Positions 22,138 through 33,052 of a DNA stretch of 64,000 bases are shown one piece after another (position 1 is the stretch's first letter; every line of letters begins with the position of its first letter). Source of the stretch: Nissolia schottii. Lineage: Eukaryota; Streptophyta; Magnoliopsida; Fabales; Fabaceae. The stretch is taken from the NCBI GenBank assembly GCA_003254905.1, contig QANU01053415.1, positions 62,001-126,000 on the forward strand, written 5' to 3'. Both the position numbers and the translations under genes were made by a program. The notes under the pieces were generated by a model, which saw only the letters and a list, made by a program, of their open reading frames with translations, had not been told where the DNA came from and did not search any database.

Positions 22138-23410
22138 ATGGGGATGGTCATGAGTTACATAAAACGAGCAAACGGTTCTTCATTGCATACTTAATATTCT
22201 TGTTATTGTTATTATTATTGTGTTCTCTCTTTTTCTTTTTCTTTTTTCTAACTAATCTGTATTGATCTTAAATTATTGGCTTTTTGCACTAACGTTTAGG
22301 CGTCTCATTTTTGGCCATCTCAGAAAAAATGTTACCAGCCGGGAGAGCCTCAGAAAAAGAGTTAGCAGCTGAGATGTTGATTCTTTTAATGGAACCACTA
22401 CACAAACAATTTATTGAGAAATTTGCCACATACAACGAATCCAAAGATGACACAGGCAACGAATCCTTCCAACTTGCAATTCTTGATCTCTTCAAGTAAG
22501 CATGTGGTTTCAACTGGTAATCTCAGTCATTACTTGTTAAAAAGAAAAGTGTAAGAAGTATATTATAAATAGAATAACCTAGATTTAGTCAGGATCGACA
22601 CATTGTAGGAGTAAAAAATCTTTCGATACTGATTTCCTTCATTTACAAGACTCGAACAAGAGACTTAGTTTAAGTAGAACACGAACTAGATTGTTTTAAT
22701 TGACTCTCTGAAATTGATCTTGGTTTTTTGGAAAATGCCCTTCCTATGTCATTCATAAAGTTGTGCTTTTCATTGGGCAAGAAAATGTGTATTGCTGACA
22801 TACATTGGGGTTAGGAATGAAGAACAACAGTTTTCTGTGATAGTTTCTAACAAATCTTTATTCTTCTTTCGTAGCCAAGTCAACAAGGTCGTGCCCGCCA
22901 CGCATTATGTTCTACCAAAATATGATCAAGAAAATCAAAAGGAATTAAAGGTCGGTTAGCTTTTTCGCCTTTCATAGATCGGAATGATCCAGTACTGGAT
23001 CAGTCCGATCTATGCAGTTAGTTTCGTTGAATCTGCATGGCATGCAATGTAACCATCCTTAGCTGACAAGTTTGATATATATATATATATATAACAAGCA
23101 GCAATTCTTTAAAGAGTGGAAAGAAGCCAACAAAGAAGAAAAGAAGGAAATTTTCAAGAAGAACATGCTAAAGCATGTGAAACTCAGCAAAGCAGATGCA
23201 TCAGAGGTGGTGATTGGGGCAGTGGCACCTGTAGGTGCCATAGTAGTTAAGAGAACTGTCAAGATAGTGCCAGTGCTAGGCTTTCTGAGATTCATTCCTG
23301 ACCTTATCTTTGTGCCCTCTTTCACATATTTTGCTCTCATTGCTGCCAAGATATCCAGGATCAAGTTGATGAAGATAGGGCCAACCAACGCCTCTTCTGA
23401 TAATGCATGA
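22138..23410 (+). CDS. Unrecognised small plant protein, copy B, 4 exons
   Basis: A 197-aa model joins 22138-22174, 22324-22495, 22875-22950 and 23102-23410. A second exon-2 acceptor at 22354 and a second exon-4 acceptor at 23099 also keep frame. Splice borders are GT/AG. The protein starts MGMVMSY, which fits the MGxxxS pattern for N-myristoylation. It continues with KQFIEKF, ESFQLAILDLF and THYVLPKY, then a charged helix (FFKEWKEANKEEKKEIFKK). It ends in a hydrophobic C-terminal third with VVIGAVAPVGAIVV and FVPSFTYFALIAAK, suggesting membrane association. I do not recognise a named family; the middle segment faintly recalls EF-hand-like helices but has no Ca-binding loop. Tandem sister of 19714-20681. 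Confidence 0.75.
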
Positions 23411-23765
23411 GGACCAATTTGCCTTAATTTTTTCATGTCATTCATGTTATTTCCAATGCACAATTCGTTTGAGAAGAAAAATAAAAAAGATTGAGTTTAC
23501 TGCCAATATATGTGTTAAAGCTTAAGATCTAATCACATGAGATAGTTATTCTTTTTATATTGACAGTGTTTAACAATACAAGGTTCCCCTGAAGAATAGT
23601 GCATGCTATCATATTCACACCATGCACAATTTAACTTATAGTTCCTTGATGCAAGAGTATAAATGCCATAACAAGAATTTGCACATTATAATGGGAGCAG
23701 AATGCATCTGAGACATTATGAGTTCCTTGCTTCAGCTGTCTTAAGACTCTTAACTCAGGTTCAGC
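23411..23765. other. Spacer between convergent genes
   Basis: 3' flanks of copy B (+) and of the minus-strand gene ending at 23766. Nothing else is seen. Confidence 0.6.
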
Positions 23766-26742
23766 TTAACAAGACGCTTGCCGGCTCCAAGTCTTTGAGC
23801 CGCATTTCTTCCTTGCTTTCCTTTTGTTCCTAGGGACATTTGGCTTCAATGCAGAACATGATTTCAAAGTAGAATGCACATTAGGCACAACTTCATCACC
23901 AGCCATGTCGGCTTCGGAAACTTGAACCTCAGAAATTGATTTGTTATTTTCCTTGGTTTCCTCTACAAGATGATTTCCAACATTCTCAAAATCATGCAAC
24001 TCTTCCTTAGCTGCCTGATTTTGTAAGAGGGCCCCGTCTTTGGTCTGCCCACGAGAAAGTCAAATGTTACTAACTTAATGTATGTAACGATTCTAACACG
24101 TTAACAAAGACACTGTTAAGATTTCGCCATTCCGATTCGAACATACACGCGTTAAATGACATTGATGCTTCATGGAAAAGTTACAACGGAAAATCTGTGT
24201 AAAATTTTAATAGTTTGCAAAATAAATATTGAAAATTCATAATATATGACTGTTAATGGTAGTTATCTGACATGGCAATAAGTTTTTATGCAGGAAAGAA
24301 AAAAAATGAATTTTGGCATGATCCAAGCAATGATAGTGTTTATACAGCACCAGTTCGATCCATTAATCGTTATTGAACATATTGACAAGGAAATCATAAC
24401 AATCATAAGCTGGATAACAGTTCTGTGGCATCCCAATCCTTGTGAACAACTTCCTTCATGTATGACGTTTCAGAAACACACATGAACGGTATTAGCAATT
24501 GCGGAAACTAAGAGCATGGTGCATGCAGTGGAAAACTCTGTTGTTACATGGTTAGCATAAATCAAGGAACCATATTCACTTGTTCATAAATCATAACCAC
24601 AATAAATATGCTAAAGGAAAATAAAAAATCTAAAACTTCTAATTGCTTTTATAAAGAAAGCTTACATCTTCCCTCGGGTACTCGAGCTTGGGTGAATCAG
24701 TGATTTCGATAAAAGGAGTAACCCCTTCACGACTTACTGATGCATCTCCCATACGATACTCAGGTTCAAGCTGAGATGGCCCAGGCATGCTCAATGGAGT
24801 TGCAGAATCAAACTTGTGTGAATTTTCACAAACCACCTTTTCAATTCGAGCTTTCAATTTGTGAACTTGTGAATTTACTGCTTCAATCTTTTGAATGATG
24901 TCATTCAAGGATTTATCAGTACTTTCATAGTCTACATAACACCACAAATCATTCAACTCGAACACATTATCATCAATGTTACCGCCTGATATCAAGAAAA
25001 ACAGAAAGCAGAACAAGAAATTTAGAATCTCATGGATACAAAAGGCTAAAACTTGTTTCCAAAAAGGGAAGTCACACACTTGTAAGCTTATACATGAAAA
25101 TCAAGAAAGCCTTTGCATGTAATTATTTGGGCTTGTTGGATTCATAATTTCACAATATAATGGTGGAATAACTTTTGCAGGTTACATCAACAAAAACAGC
25201 ATCATCTCTATAACTGCTACTCACCCAAGGCAAAACCATGGAAATCATTCAAACTAGCATCAACGCCAATGGTGCAATCTGTTAACTCTAGAAATTACAA
25301 AGGTGAAAGAAGAAAATGAAAATTAGAAAGAGGAGAAATAGATGAGGCCAAAAAATACTATATAACAAATGAAGAAATTCCATACCATAGTACGAGAACA
25401 AATTATGGTTACGTGTGTATGATGCTAAATCACACTTCTCTTCAACTCTGTTCCTTTTGTTCCTCTTCATAATCTTATTCCTATGCATCCGACCAGATAT
25501 AGGTACTGACTTGATATCACAGCCATCTAATGTTAAGTGTGCAAAATCAGCTTGCTTTGTATAATTGTATGCCTCAAGCTCTTTCTCATATTTGAGTGCT
25601 TGAGATTGCAGTTGCCTCAGTCGCAACTCGATCCACGTACAACGCCACATAAGCGGGCGTATGAACCTTCTCCAATGACTTGTTACCCTTTTATTTCTGA
25701 ATAATTAAGAAAGCAAAATGCACAACATATAAATGATTGGCAATCAAACCAAAAACATAGAAATCTGACACACTTCAGCTTCACAAACTTCAACCAATGC
25801 AGATAATAACTGAAACGTGTAAATTTTATTTGAGTTGGCCATATTACATCATACTCATCAAAATAGAAAGTTGCCTCAGAATTTTCGAGATGTTTTCAAT
25901 CATTGCAAATGCAAGAAAGCTGATATAAGATTTCAGTTGGAAAGAGTGGATGACAGCTGCAATGCACATTCCTTCTGCAAGTGACAATATTTAGTGCATC
26001 TCTAATCCAGTAAATATAGCTAATTTAAGGTGAATCAGCATCACATAGAATCAACAAACTTTTGCATCTAAACTAACATATTGACATTGAAATTACTATA
26101 ATAATATATGCAAGCCAAACAATTATTGACATTGTTACATGAGGCGCAAGATTCACTATGTGAATCGTGCTATTTGATCCAATGCATACGTGCTTCTGTG
26201 TGCAATTTGATCCAATGCATACGCTTTTCCGAAAAGAAGTATGCACAGAGAAGGAGGTGCATTCAGTTATTCATTCCTTTTACTGACTTTGCATCTTTCC
26301 TTCATATAGACACAAGACAGAAAGAACAGATGCATGAAATAACTCGGAGTGAAATATACCTTATTGGAATTGATTCACAACAATCACCAAACATTGACGA
26401 CGAGGCATCGTCAGTGCACGGTCGTGATTCAACTTCAGGATCGCTGAACGATGGCACGTTCTCTGTGCCTGATCCTGTATCACCAAAAGAACTGGAACTC
26501 TCGGTTTCATCCTCACAAGAATCTGCTTCCACCACCAAAGCTTTACTGGAGTTTGAGTACCCCATGATATCAACTTCTACATCCTCATTCCTGCCGGACA
26601 AAGGATTTTGTTCGATCGGCATCGTTTCCATGCCCCAAGCATCGCCGATGTAGTCAGTTATGGGCTCTAGAACCTTCTGTCCAGAAAATGCAGGAGCATG
26701 CACATTCTCTGACTTTCTCTTCAGCTCCAAGTCCGGTCCCAT
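23766..26742 (-). CDS. Plant protein of unknown function, 5 exons, likely nuclear
   Basis: A 451-aa model on the minus strand joins exons 26360-26742, 25386-25696, 25225-25287, 24666-24985 and 23766-24044. Splice borders are GT/AG and phases agree. Exon 1 encodes an acidic, Ser-rich N-terminus (ETESSSSFGDTGSGTEN-like). Exon 2 holds a conserved-looking block with WRRFIRPLMWRCTWIEL and RQLQSQALKYEKEL (~135-168), followed by a basic patch KIMKRNKRNR. Exon 4 has a predicted coiled coil (DIIQKIEAVNSQVHKLKARI). The C-terminus is basic (RNKRKARKKCGS), as in nuclear proteins. The architecture feels like a known uncharacterised plant family, but I cannot name a function. The exon 3 acceptor could also lie 8 bases further downstream (minus direction). 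Confidence 0.8.
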
Positions 26743-27879
26743 TCGTGTGAATCACTCAATCTTCACCAATCAGAGATCATGCAATGACCACAGTGTGTCA
26801 TCATTATTGAAACCATCTTCATTACTCAAAACTTAAACCACTAAACCAGGAGCATTAAAAGAAATTTCTTCAACTTATGTAACACTTTTCTTGTTCTTCA
26901 AAGAAAATATATAACTAAAACAACTAAAATCTTCATAAAGAATGCAAGCACATATAAAGGGTTGTTCTTAATCATGTCACCATCTATTTACTAACATACC
27001 AAACAATTTGAATTTTGAATTTGTCAAAATGCAATAACCACTTGAAAAACTATAATCAACAAGCACCACAAAAAACTTCATAGATTCTAAAAGAACTAAA
27101 CATACCAAAATTCAAGGTGCAAGGTCCAAACGTTCAGTGTAACAAAGCATTCTAAACATTAAATTCCCGCTACTTACAAACAAAAACAGCAACAAATTAT
27201 AAAAGATGGACACTCTTTCCTATCTTCATATCAAAACTTTCACAGGTCAAAACAAAAAAATCCTTTTTTTTTGGTGCAAACTTACCCCAAATATCAAAAA
27301 TCTGAAGCAAACGTCAAGAATTGAAGAAAAGGCAAGATTTTTGCGACACCCAAAAGAAGAAAACAGCGTTAGGAACAGAAAAAGGAACAAATAATTGGTG
27401 TCAGTAATGGTTGACTGATTCGGTTGTGTTGTGTGTTTGTTTTCCCCTTCCGATTCGGAAACGTGTATTCCGAGTCAACTCAGCACCCGAGTGGCCGCGT
27501 CACATTTTTCAAAATAAAAAGGACAAAAAAAAACCAAAATAGGTAAAGAGTCACTTCTTTTCTCTCTTCCTAGAATAGAGAAAAACAAAATGTTAAGAAA
27601 ATTTTTACTAATATGAATGTGATTCATATTATTTTAACGATTTAATTTGAATATATAAAATTAAGAATTTAATTGTTTTGCAAGTTTTTTACTCACTTTT
27701 AATAACGGTTATCAAATCATTTTTTTTTCTTAAATACATATCACTTTAATAAAAGAAAAATGTCTCATTTTATACCCTCACACACAAATTAAGAAAGTAG
27801 TAATACACCTCAATTTTAGAAAAATTAAAATATATTTTACAAAATTAATTTTATCACTTGATTCTTTCTATTTTTAGTA
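26743..27879. other. Intergenic, upstream of the 5-exon gene
   Basis: 5' flank and promoter region of the minus-strand gene at 26742. No other coding signal and no repeat termini are seen up to the MULE at 27889. Confidence 0.6.
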
Positions 27880-27888
27880 TCATTTTCA

Positions 27889-28035
27889 TAGTTTTTTTTT
27901 ATTATAACATGTTACTAAAACATATTATCAAAATAACACTGTTTTAAACGTTTTACAGAACTACACTTATTTCGGACATGACATAGCGTGGCAGGGCCAC
28001 GTAGGACTCGCCAAACCATTTGGTGACGTTGCCTA
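27889..28035 (+). repeat. MULE left terminal inverted repeat
   Basis: Pairs with 32071-32237 on the opposite strand. A T-run begins the element (27892-27900), matching the A-run at the right end. Confidence 0.75.
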
Positions 28036-28059
28036 GATGATGTGCCAGCCTGTAAGTCA

Positions 28060-31000
28060 TTAAATTAAATTAAAGGTAGCAAAGTCACTGATGGTGGTGA
28101 GTATCAGAGCGTGGCGGTCTAGGATGAGGGTCAGATGATGTGCCAACCTATGATGGATAAACATATGGGGGCGGTTAAGGATACAATGATGGTGGGTAAG
28201 AATGTGGCGGTGGTGGTGGTGGGTAAGGGTATGGAGAATATGAATATCCATAATGATATGGTAGTGGATAATAATGTGGTGGTGGAGGATAAGGAGTGAG
28301 TGATGGTTGAGATGGTGGGATAGCAACATAAATATTAGTTGTCGTAGTGGCCTCATGCTAAGTAGTTTGGTGGCTTGAAGACTCAGATGTGTCATTATTA
28401 CGAACTCATCCCCGTCCATCTGCTAATCCAGTTCTTCTTCTATGACGTGTTCTTGAGCTCAGGTTATTGTCATCAGGTAACGGTGGAATGTTAATCATAG
28501 AAAGAGGAGCTATTTGAAGTTTCTCTCTTGAAATTTGATCATGCTCCTGTATAGAAGATAGGATATTCGAAGCTTCTCCATGTTAAATGCTGAGTGAAGA
28601 TCAATAAACCAAAGTTGTTGTTCTGCAATGTTAGCCTAAAAAGTTGAAATACCAACAATTATCATCAATAATACAAAATAAGTTTAAAAAAGAAAATAAT
28701 TGACATAAAACTTACCACAACTCCAAGAGTCGCCAAAGTGCAAGAAATCGATCGTCAAGAAATTTTTTTATACCATTTCATGTATTTTGAACGTGCAGTA
28801 AAAGACATAGGCATTATCCTTTGGCTAACAATTTGCATCCTACGATTATCCTAATAAGCAATATATTGTCTATGCACATCCAGGCAATATTAATATTTTT
28901 TTCCCTGTAAAGTAATATTATGCAAATGATCAGGCTGATGTGGCCTCCTTGGTATAGGTTGATCCAAACCAAACTGATGCAAAACTCTATCAGCCTGGTG
29001 TCACTCAATGATTAAAAAAATATATCAAAGGGACCACTGCTCGCTTTATGTCTTCCCTTGCCATGCAAAAATTAGGGAAGTTATGCCAATATTTCTTCAG
29101 TGTATGGCTGTCACACAATCTAAGAAAAAGTAAACAAAGTTAGTAAAAAGAAATGCATATTGAATGTGGAATAAAAAAACACAAATATTTAAATAATTAC
29201 CTCATTTTTCTCCAAGTTATTGAAGAAATGACAATAATACTGAAGAAAGTGCAGTGGAGAAAGTGCAATGGAGAATCTGATAAAATTTTATGGTTGTGCA
29301 ACCTAATTAAATTTAAATGTAAAACACATGAGTAAATCATAAAATGCATATTGAATGTGCAATTCGATAAAAATAAACACATAACAAAAAATTACTTAAA
29401 TCCTAATGGATAAAAATGTGCACGATCAAGTAGATACTGGTTCCAAGTTGCTTCATCAGTGAGGTCAGCTGATAAAGGGGAAAGATGAGGAAATCTATGC
29501 CAAAACCCAATACTGGAGAAGAGTGTAAGGCCCTCCAATGTCAGAAACATCATAATCAATAGCCTTGCAAAGTTCCTTGTACAAACAAGCTAAGGCTGCA
29601 GATCCCCAGCTATATGTCCCAGTAGTGACAAAGTCCTCTAAAAGAGAGACTAACATAAAATGCACAAATGCCCCTGAATGATCTAGAAATAATGTGCCTC
29701 CAAGAAAATAAAGCAAGTATGTTCGTGCATACTGCTGGACCAAAATATCATGAGCATTGTCATCAGACTCATTATTAAACGAATACGCAATCTAGAATTC
29801 CCACCCTACATTGGTGAACACGCACCTAGTAATTCTTCACATTTATCCAACCAATGATCATCATGAGTTTGGCCAATCACAACTGATAAGGGTCATATTC
29901 AGAGATTTTCATAGGTTAGAATGACACTTATATGAATTGTTTAATATAAATTTACTAGCCAAATTCCCTAATTTTGGTATAATTATAGTATAATTCAAGA
30001 GAATTGATGCATATGTGTAAAATAATGCATTTCTTGTCAATTTACCATACAGATAAGAGGCATGGATCAAAGGAAATACAAGGCAAGAAGAAATGAAGGA
30101 ATAATTAGGTTTCTGGCCGCTCAGCGCCTCCTCAAGACCGCTCAGTGGTCTGAGCCTGAAAACTCTATAAAAGGGGAACAAATTCATTTCATTGAGGGTC
30201 ATCGAGGAGGAGAACTGAGACGATACAAATAGAGACAGGGGACTCCGAAGAGAAGACAGAGAAGGAGTCAAGGGTTGTCTAAGGAGCACAGCGGCACTCA
30301 CCATGGCAGCATGAGACGTGTCATGGTGAGCGTCCATCACCTTGTCCCTTTGATTTATTCTTGTAAGATGGATAGCTAATCCTCTTATTGTTGGGATTTG
30401 ATGAGTATTATGGTTTGATTGTATCCATTTTAACTCTTTGATAAATAAAGCTATTGATTTCTATGATTTGCATGATTTGATCTTACACTTAATGCTTGTT
30501 TTAGCCTGATCAACTAGAACTTGATTTAAGATTTAATTTTGTGCGCGAGAATGACATCATTGAGTTGGATCTAGATCAATTTGTCTAATATGCCTGATTG
30601 CTAGATATAGAGTTATGTTTATTAGTCGTTTTAACACTTGGAGCTATCTCAATTTGCTTTGTTAAGTGTGCTAGACATCGACAAATAACAACGGGAACCG
30701 AATGATTCTCTCATGCTTAAAAGAGATGAGTAGGATAAGAACTGGTGGCAATGAATCAAGGAATTAATAATTCATATGCATTGAGTTAATGGATATGTGA
30801 AAACTGTAGTACGAATTAATTCCCAACAAGCTTCCCTATCTGTTTTTCATTTGTTGTCAATTTATCAGTTGATTTTATTTTATATGTTTTCAAATATAAT
30901 TCCCACACCAATCAACCATCTTGTTTAATTAACGAAACCCAAGAACAACTTTATATCATAACTCCTAGAGGACGACAACCATTCCACTGTACTGCAATTG

Positions 31001-31439
31001 AATCCTTTCGGGGATTTGAAAGCAAAATGGTAGGTAGGACAAACAATTAGAAAGAGATAGAAAAGCTTTCGACAACAACATGACCATCAATAGGAAGCCC
31101 TGGAATAATACTATTGTCTTCCAATGTCACGATGCACTACTTAGTAGGCATATGAAACGTATGTGTTTTAGGGCGCCATCTCTTCAATAGTGATGTGATC
31201 AAATGGTGATAAATAGTGCAAAACCCCATATGAACAACCCCTACAAAACCAGTTTGCTCTAAATATGGAACGATACAATCTGGAAGATCTCGATGTTTTT
31301 CTAAGTGTTTCCCAGCGTGTACACACCTAATATGTAATATCTGATCATGAGTCTCATTCCAAATATGTTGTGACACATGACAATTTTGTAACTCAAGAAT
31401 AGAAAAGTCTTCTAGACCAGGGTTTTCATAGTGATCCAT
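28060..31439 (-). pseudogene. PMD-domain (MAIN-like) gene remnant in MULE
   Basis: Several minus-strand pieces together spell the plant mobile domain found in MAIN-like proteins and in many MULE and LTR elements. 31439-31137 has the start MDHYENPGL and LLKRWRPKTHTFHMPT. 31136-31080 has VTLED and GLPIDGHVV. After the solo LTR, 29883-29745 continues with IGQTHDDHW and EELLG, and 29743-29495 has QQYARTYLLYFLGG, LLEDFV, YSWGSAALA and YKELC. About 28990-28870 gives QFGLDQPIPRRP. The stretch near 28180-28300 encodes a Pro/Tyr/His-rich tail. A TAG at 31137-31139, frameshifts and the LTR insertion show that it is dead. Introns between the pieces are likely but were not resolved. Confidence 0.75.
29884..31074 (+). 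mobile_element. Solo LTR, 1,191 bp, inside the PMD gene
   Basis: The element begins TGATAAGGGTCATATTC and ends AAGCTTTCGACA (TG...CA). It is flanked by identical 5-bp repeats ACAAC (29879-29883 and 31075-31079). Removing it and one ACAAC rejoins the PMD reading frame within the GLPIDG...GQTHDD segment. A TATA box (tataaaagggg, about 30168) puts its transcription on the plus strand. No internal retrotransposon sequence remains. Confidence 0.85.
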
Positions 31440-31914
31440 CTAATATGCTATCATATTAAACATATAAATTCGGTATTGATCACTAAAATAATGAAACAAA
31501 ACAAAACAATAAAATAATAAATTGCATATTAATTAATTAAATAATAACATTGTACAATCATAAATTGAATAGTATTTATTCTATGCATCATTCTTTCATA
31601 AATTGCTTAACCAACTAATATAGACAATATTTATATAATTAAAATGGATTTTAAGAAATTTATATAATTCACACATGCAAGTTAAACTATACATTTAAAG
31701 AAATATAATAACATTATAATAAATTAAAACTTACAATTCTGACGCATAACTAATAATGCTACATAACTCTACTCCATTCTTCAACAATTCAAGAATATTG
31801 AGAGAGAATTAGAATTGTAGAGAGAGAAATGTTTTGTAGAGAGAGAAGTGAAATTTAAGAAATGAGAGAAAAGGAGGTGGAATGGGGTGTTGAGGTTTGG
31901 TCATTGGGGTTGGA

Positions 31915-32110
31915 CCCGAAATCGCCAAATTGATTGGTAATTTACCTTAAAACCGTAAAATCGGTTAGTGAATTCAATATCAAGTTGCCAATACATTTGG
32001 CATTTTATTCACTAACTCGCCAGATGCGTTGTCATCTTCAAGTCAAAAATGCCAAACGAGTTGGCGAGTTCCTTGCAAAGTCGTCAAACGGTTTGGCGAG
32101 TCATACGTGG
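31915..32110. repeat. Subterminal short palindromes of the MULE
   Basis: Repeated small inverted motifs of the GCCAAA...TTTGGC type occur: 'atcgccaaattgattggtaa', 'ttgccaatacatttggcatt', 'gccaaacgagttggcgag' and 'tcaaacggtttggcga'. A similar 'cgccaaaccatttggtg' lies near the left end (28010). Subterminal repeats often bind transposase. Confidence 0.6.
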
Positions 32111-32237
32111 CCTTGCCACACGAACTCGTCTGCCATGTTATCTGAAATAAGTGTAGTCCTGTAAAATGTTTTGAAACAGTGGTATTTTGGTAATATGTTT
32201 TTATAACAGGGGTATTATAGCAAAAAAAAAAAAAAAC
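32071..32237 (-). repeat. MULE right terminal inverted repeat
   Basis: Inverted counterpart of 27889-28035, ending in an A-run (32222-32236). Confidence 0.75.
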
Positions 32238-32246
32238 TCATTCTCA

Positions 32247-33052
32247 CTTATTTGTATTCCTTATTTTTTTAAAAATCACATGCAAAAATAAAGAGCATAG
32301 AATGGAAGAGAGAACACGAGTATCAATTAGTTAAAAGATTTTAAGCAAATAAATCCATTTAACAAAGGACAAAATAAGAAAATTTTAATTACTTTTTAAG
32401 GCTGCAAAACACATACGAGTTTACCAATAAAAATGTTAACTCATTTTGTGTAATAAAATCATAAACTTGCTAGAATTTACGAATTAAACTGAGAGTTTAA
32501 TAACCCTAATACTTCCAATGTTTACCTAAAGTGAAGATAATTTTGAAAATTTTAGTCTTGAAAAGTAAGAATAGGCAAGTGAAGAAGTCTATGGATGTAT
32601 TACGAAGAAAACCAAGCAGCAAGAATATTATTTTGCAATTTGGAGAGTCAAAAGAGGAACATAGTTTGTGAGTTCATTATCACCTTTTTCAGATTTCTCC
32701 TTCTTTGCCTCCTCAAAGTTAAATGAAGTTACAATACCAACATTACATGTTATAACAATTACATACTTGATCTTGCACAATTCACATTACATTTTGAGTG
32801 AACACAACTCTAGACAATGTCCATCATTTCCTATTGCTGGATTCTACCCTTTCTTCTACAAGAAGAAAGAAAACAAATTACAAATAATCAATTATGTTTC
32901 CAAGTTCCAACTCTAGCTCTGGAAATCTTCCATAATTAGTAATTTTTATATGATGTTGTTGAACATTTGATGGTATAGGAAAACAATTAAGGAACTTTTT
33001 TTGCCGAGATATCCCTCGATCGCAGAGGACTCGATCAGTTGAGCCAGTGTCC
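32247..33052. other. Intergenic, no gene seen
   Basis: Spacer between the MULE and the 3' end of FKBP20-2, including its probable 3' UTR. No coding signal was found. Confidence 0.6.

Larger units (their letters stand above)
27889..32237 (-). mobile_element. MULE (Mutator-like) with long TIRs and PMD gene
   Basis: Both ends match in inverted orientation. The left end (27889-~28035) contains 'actacacttatttc', 'ggccacgta' and 'gactcgccaaacc'. The right end (~32071-32237) contains the same words on the other strand, in the same order, about 80 % alike over ~150-170 bp. Flanking 9-mers TCATTTTCA (27880-27888) and TCATTCTCA (32238-32246) differ by one base and are a fair 9-bp target duplication. 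The cargo is a decayed plant mobile domain (PMD) gene on the minus strand. A solo LTR (29884-31074) has inserted into it. No MURA transposase is seen. Confidence 0.75.

Noticed and set aside
26108..26653. Plus-strand frame of 181 residues
   Set aside because: Antisense shadow of exon 1 of the 5-exon minus-strand gene.
28060..28419. His-rich minus-strand frame
   Set aside because: Out-of-frame reading of the Pro/Tyr-rich tail of the PMD pseudogene.
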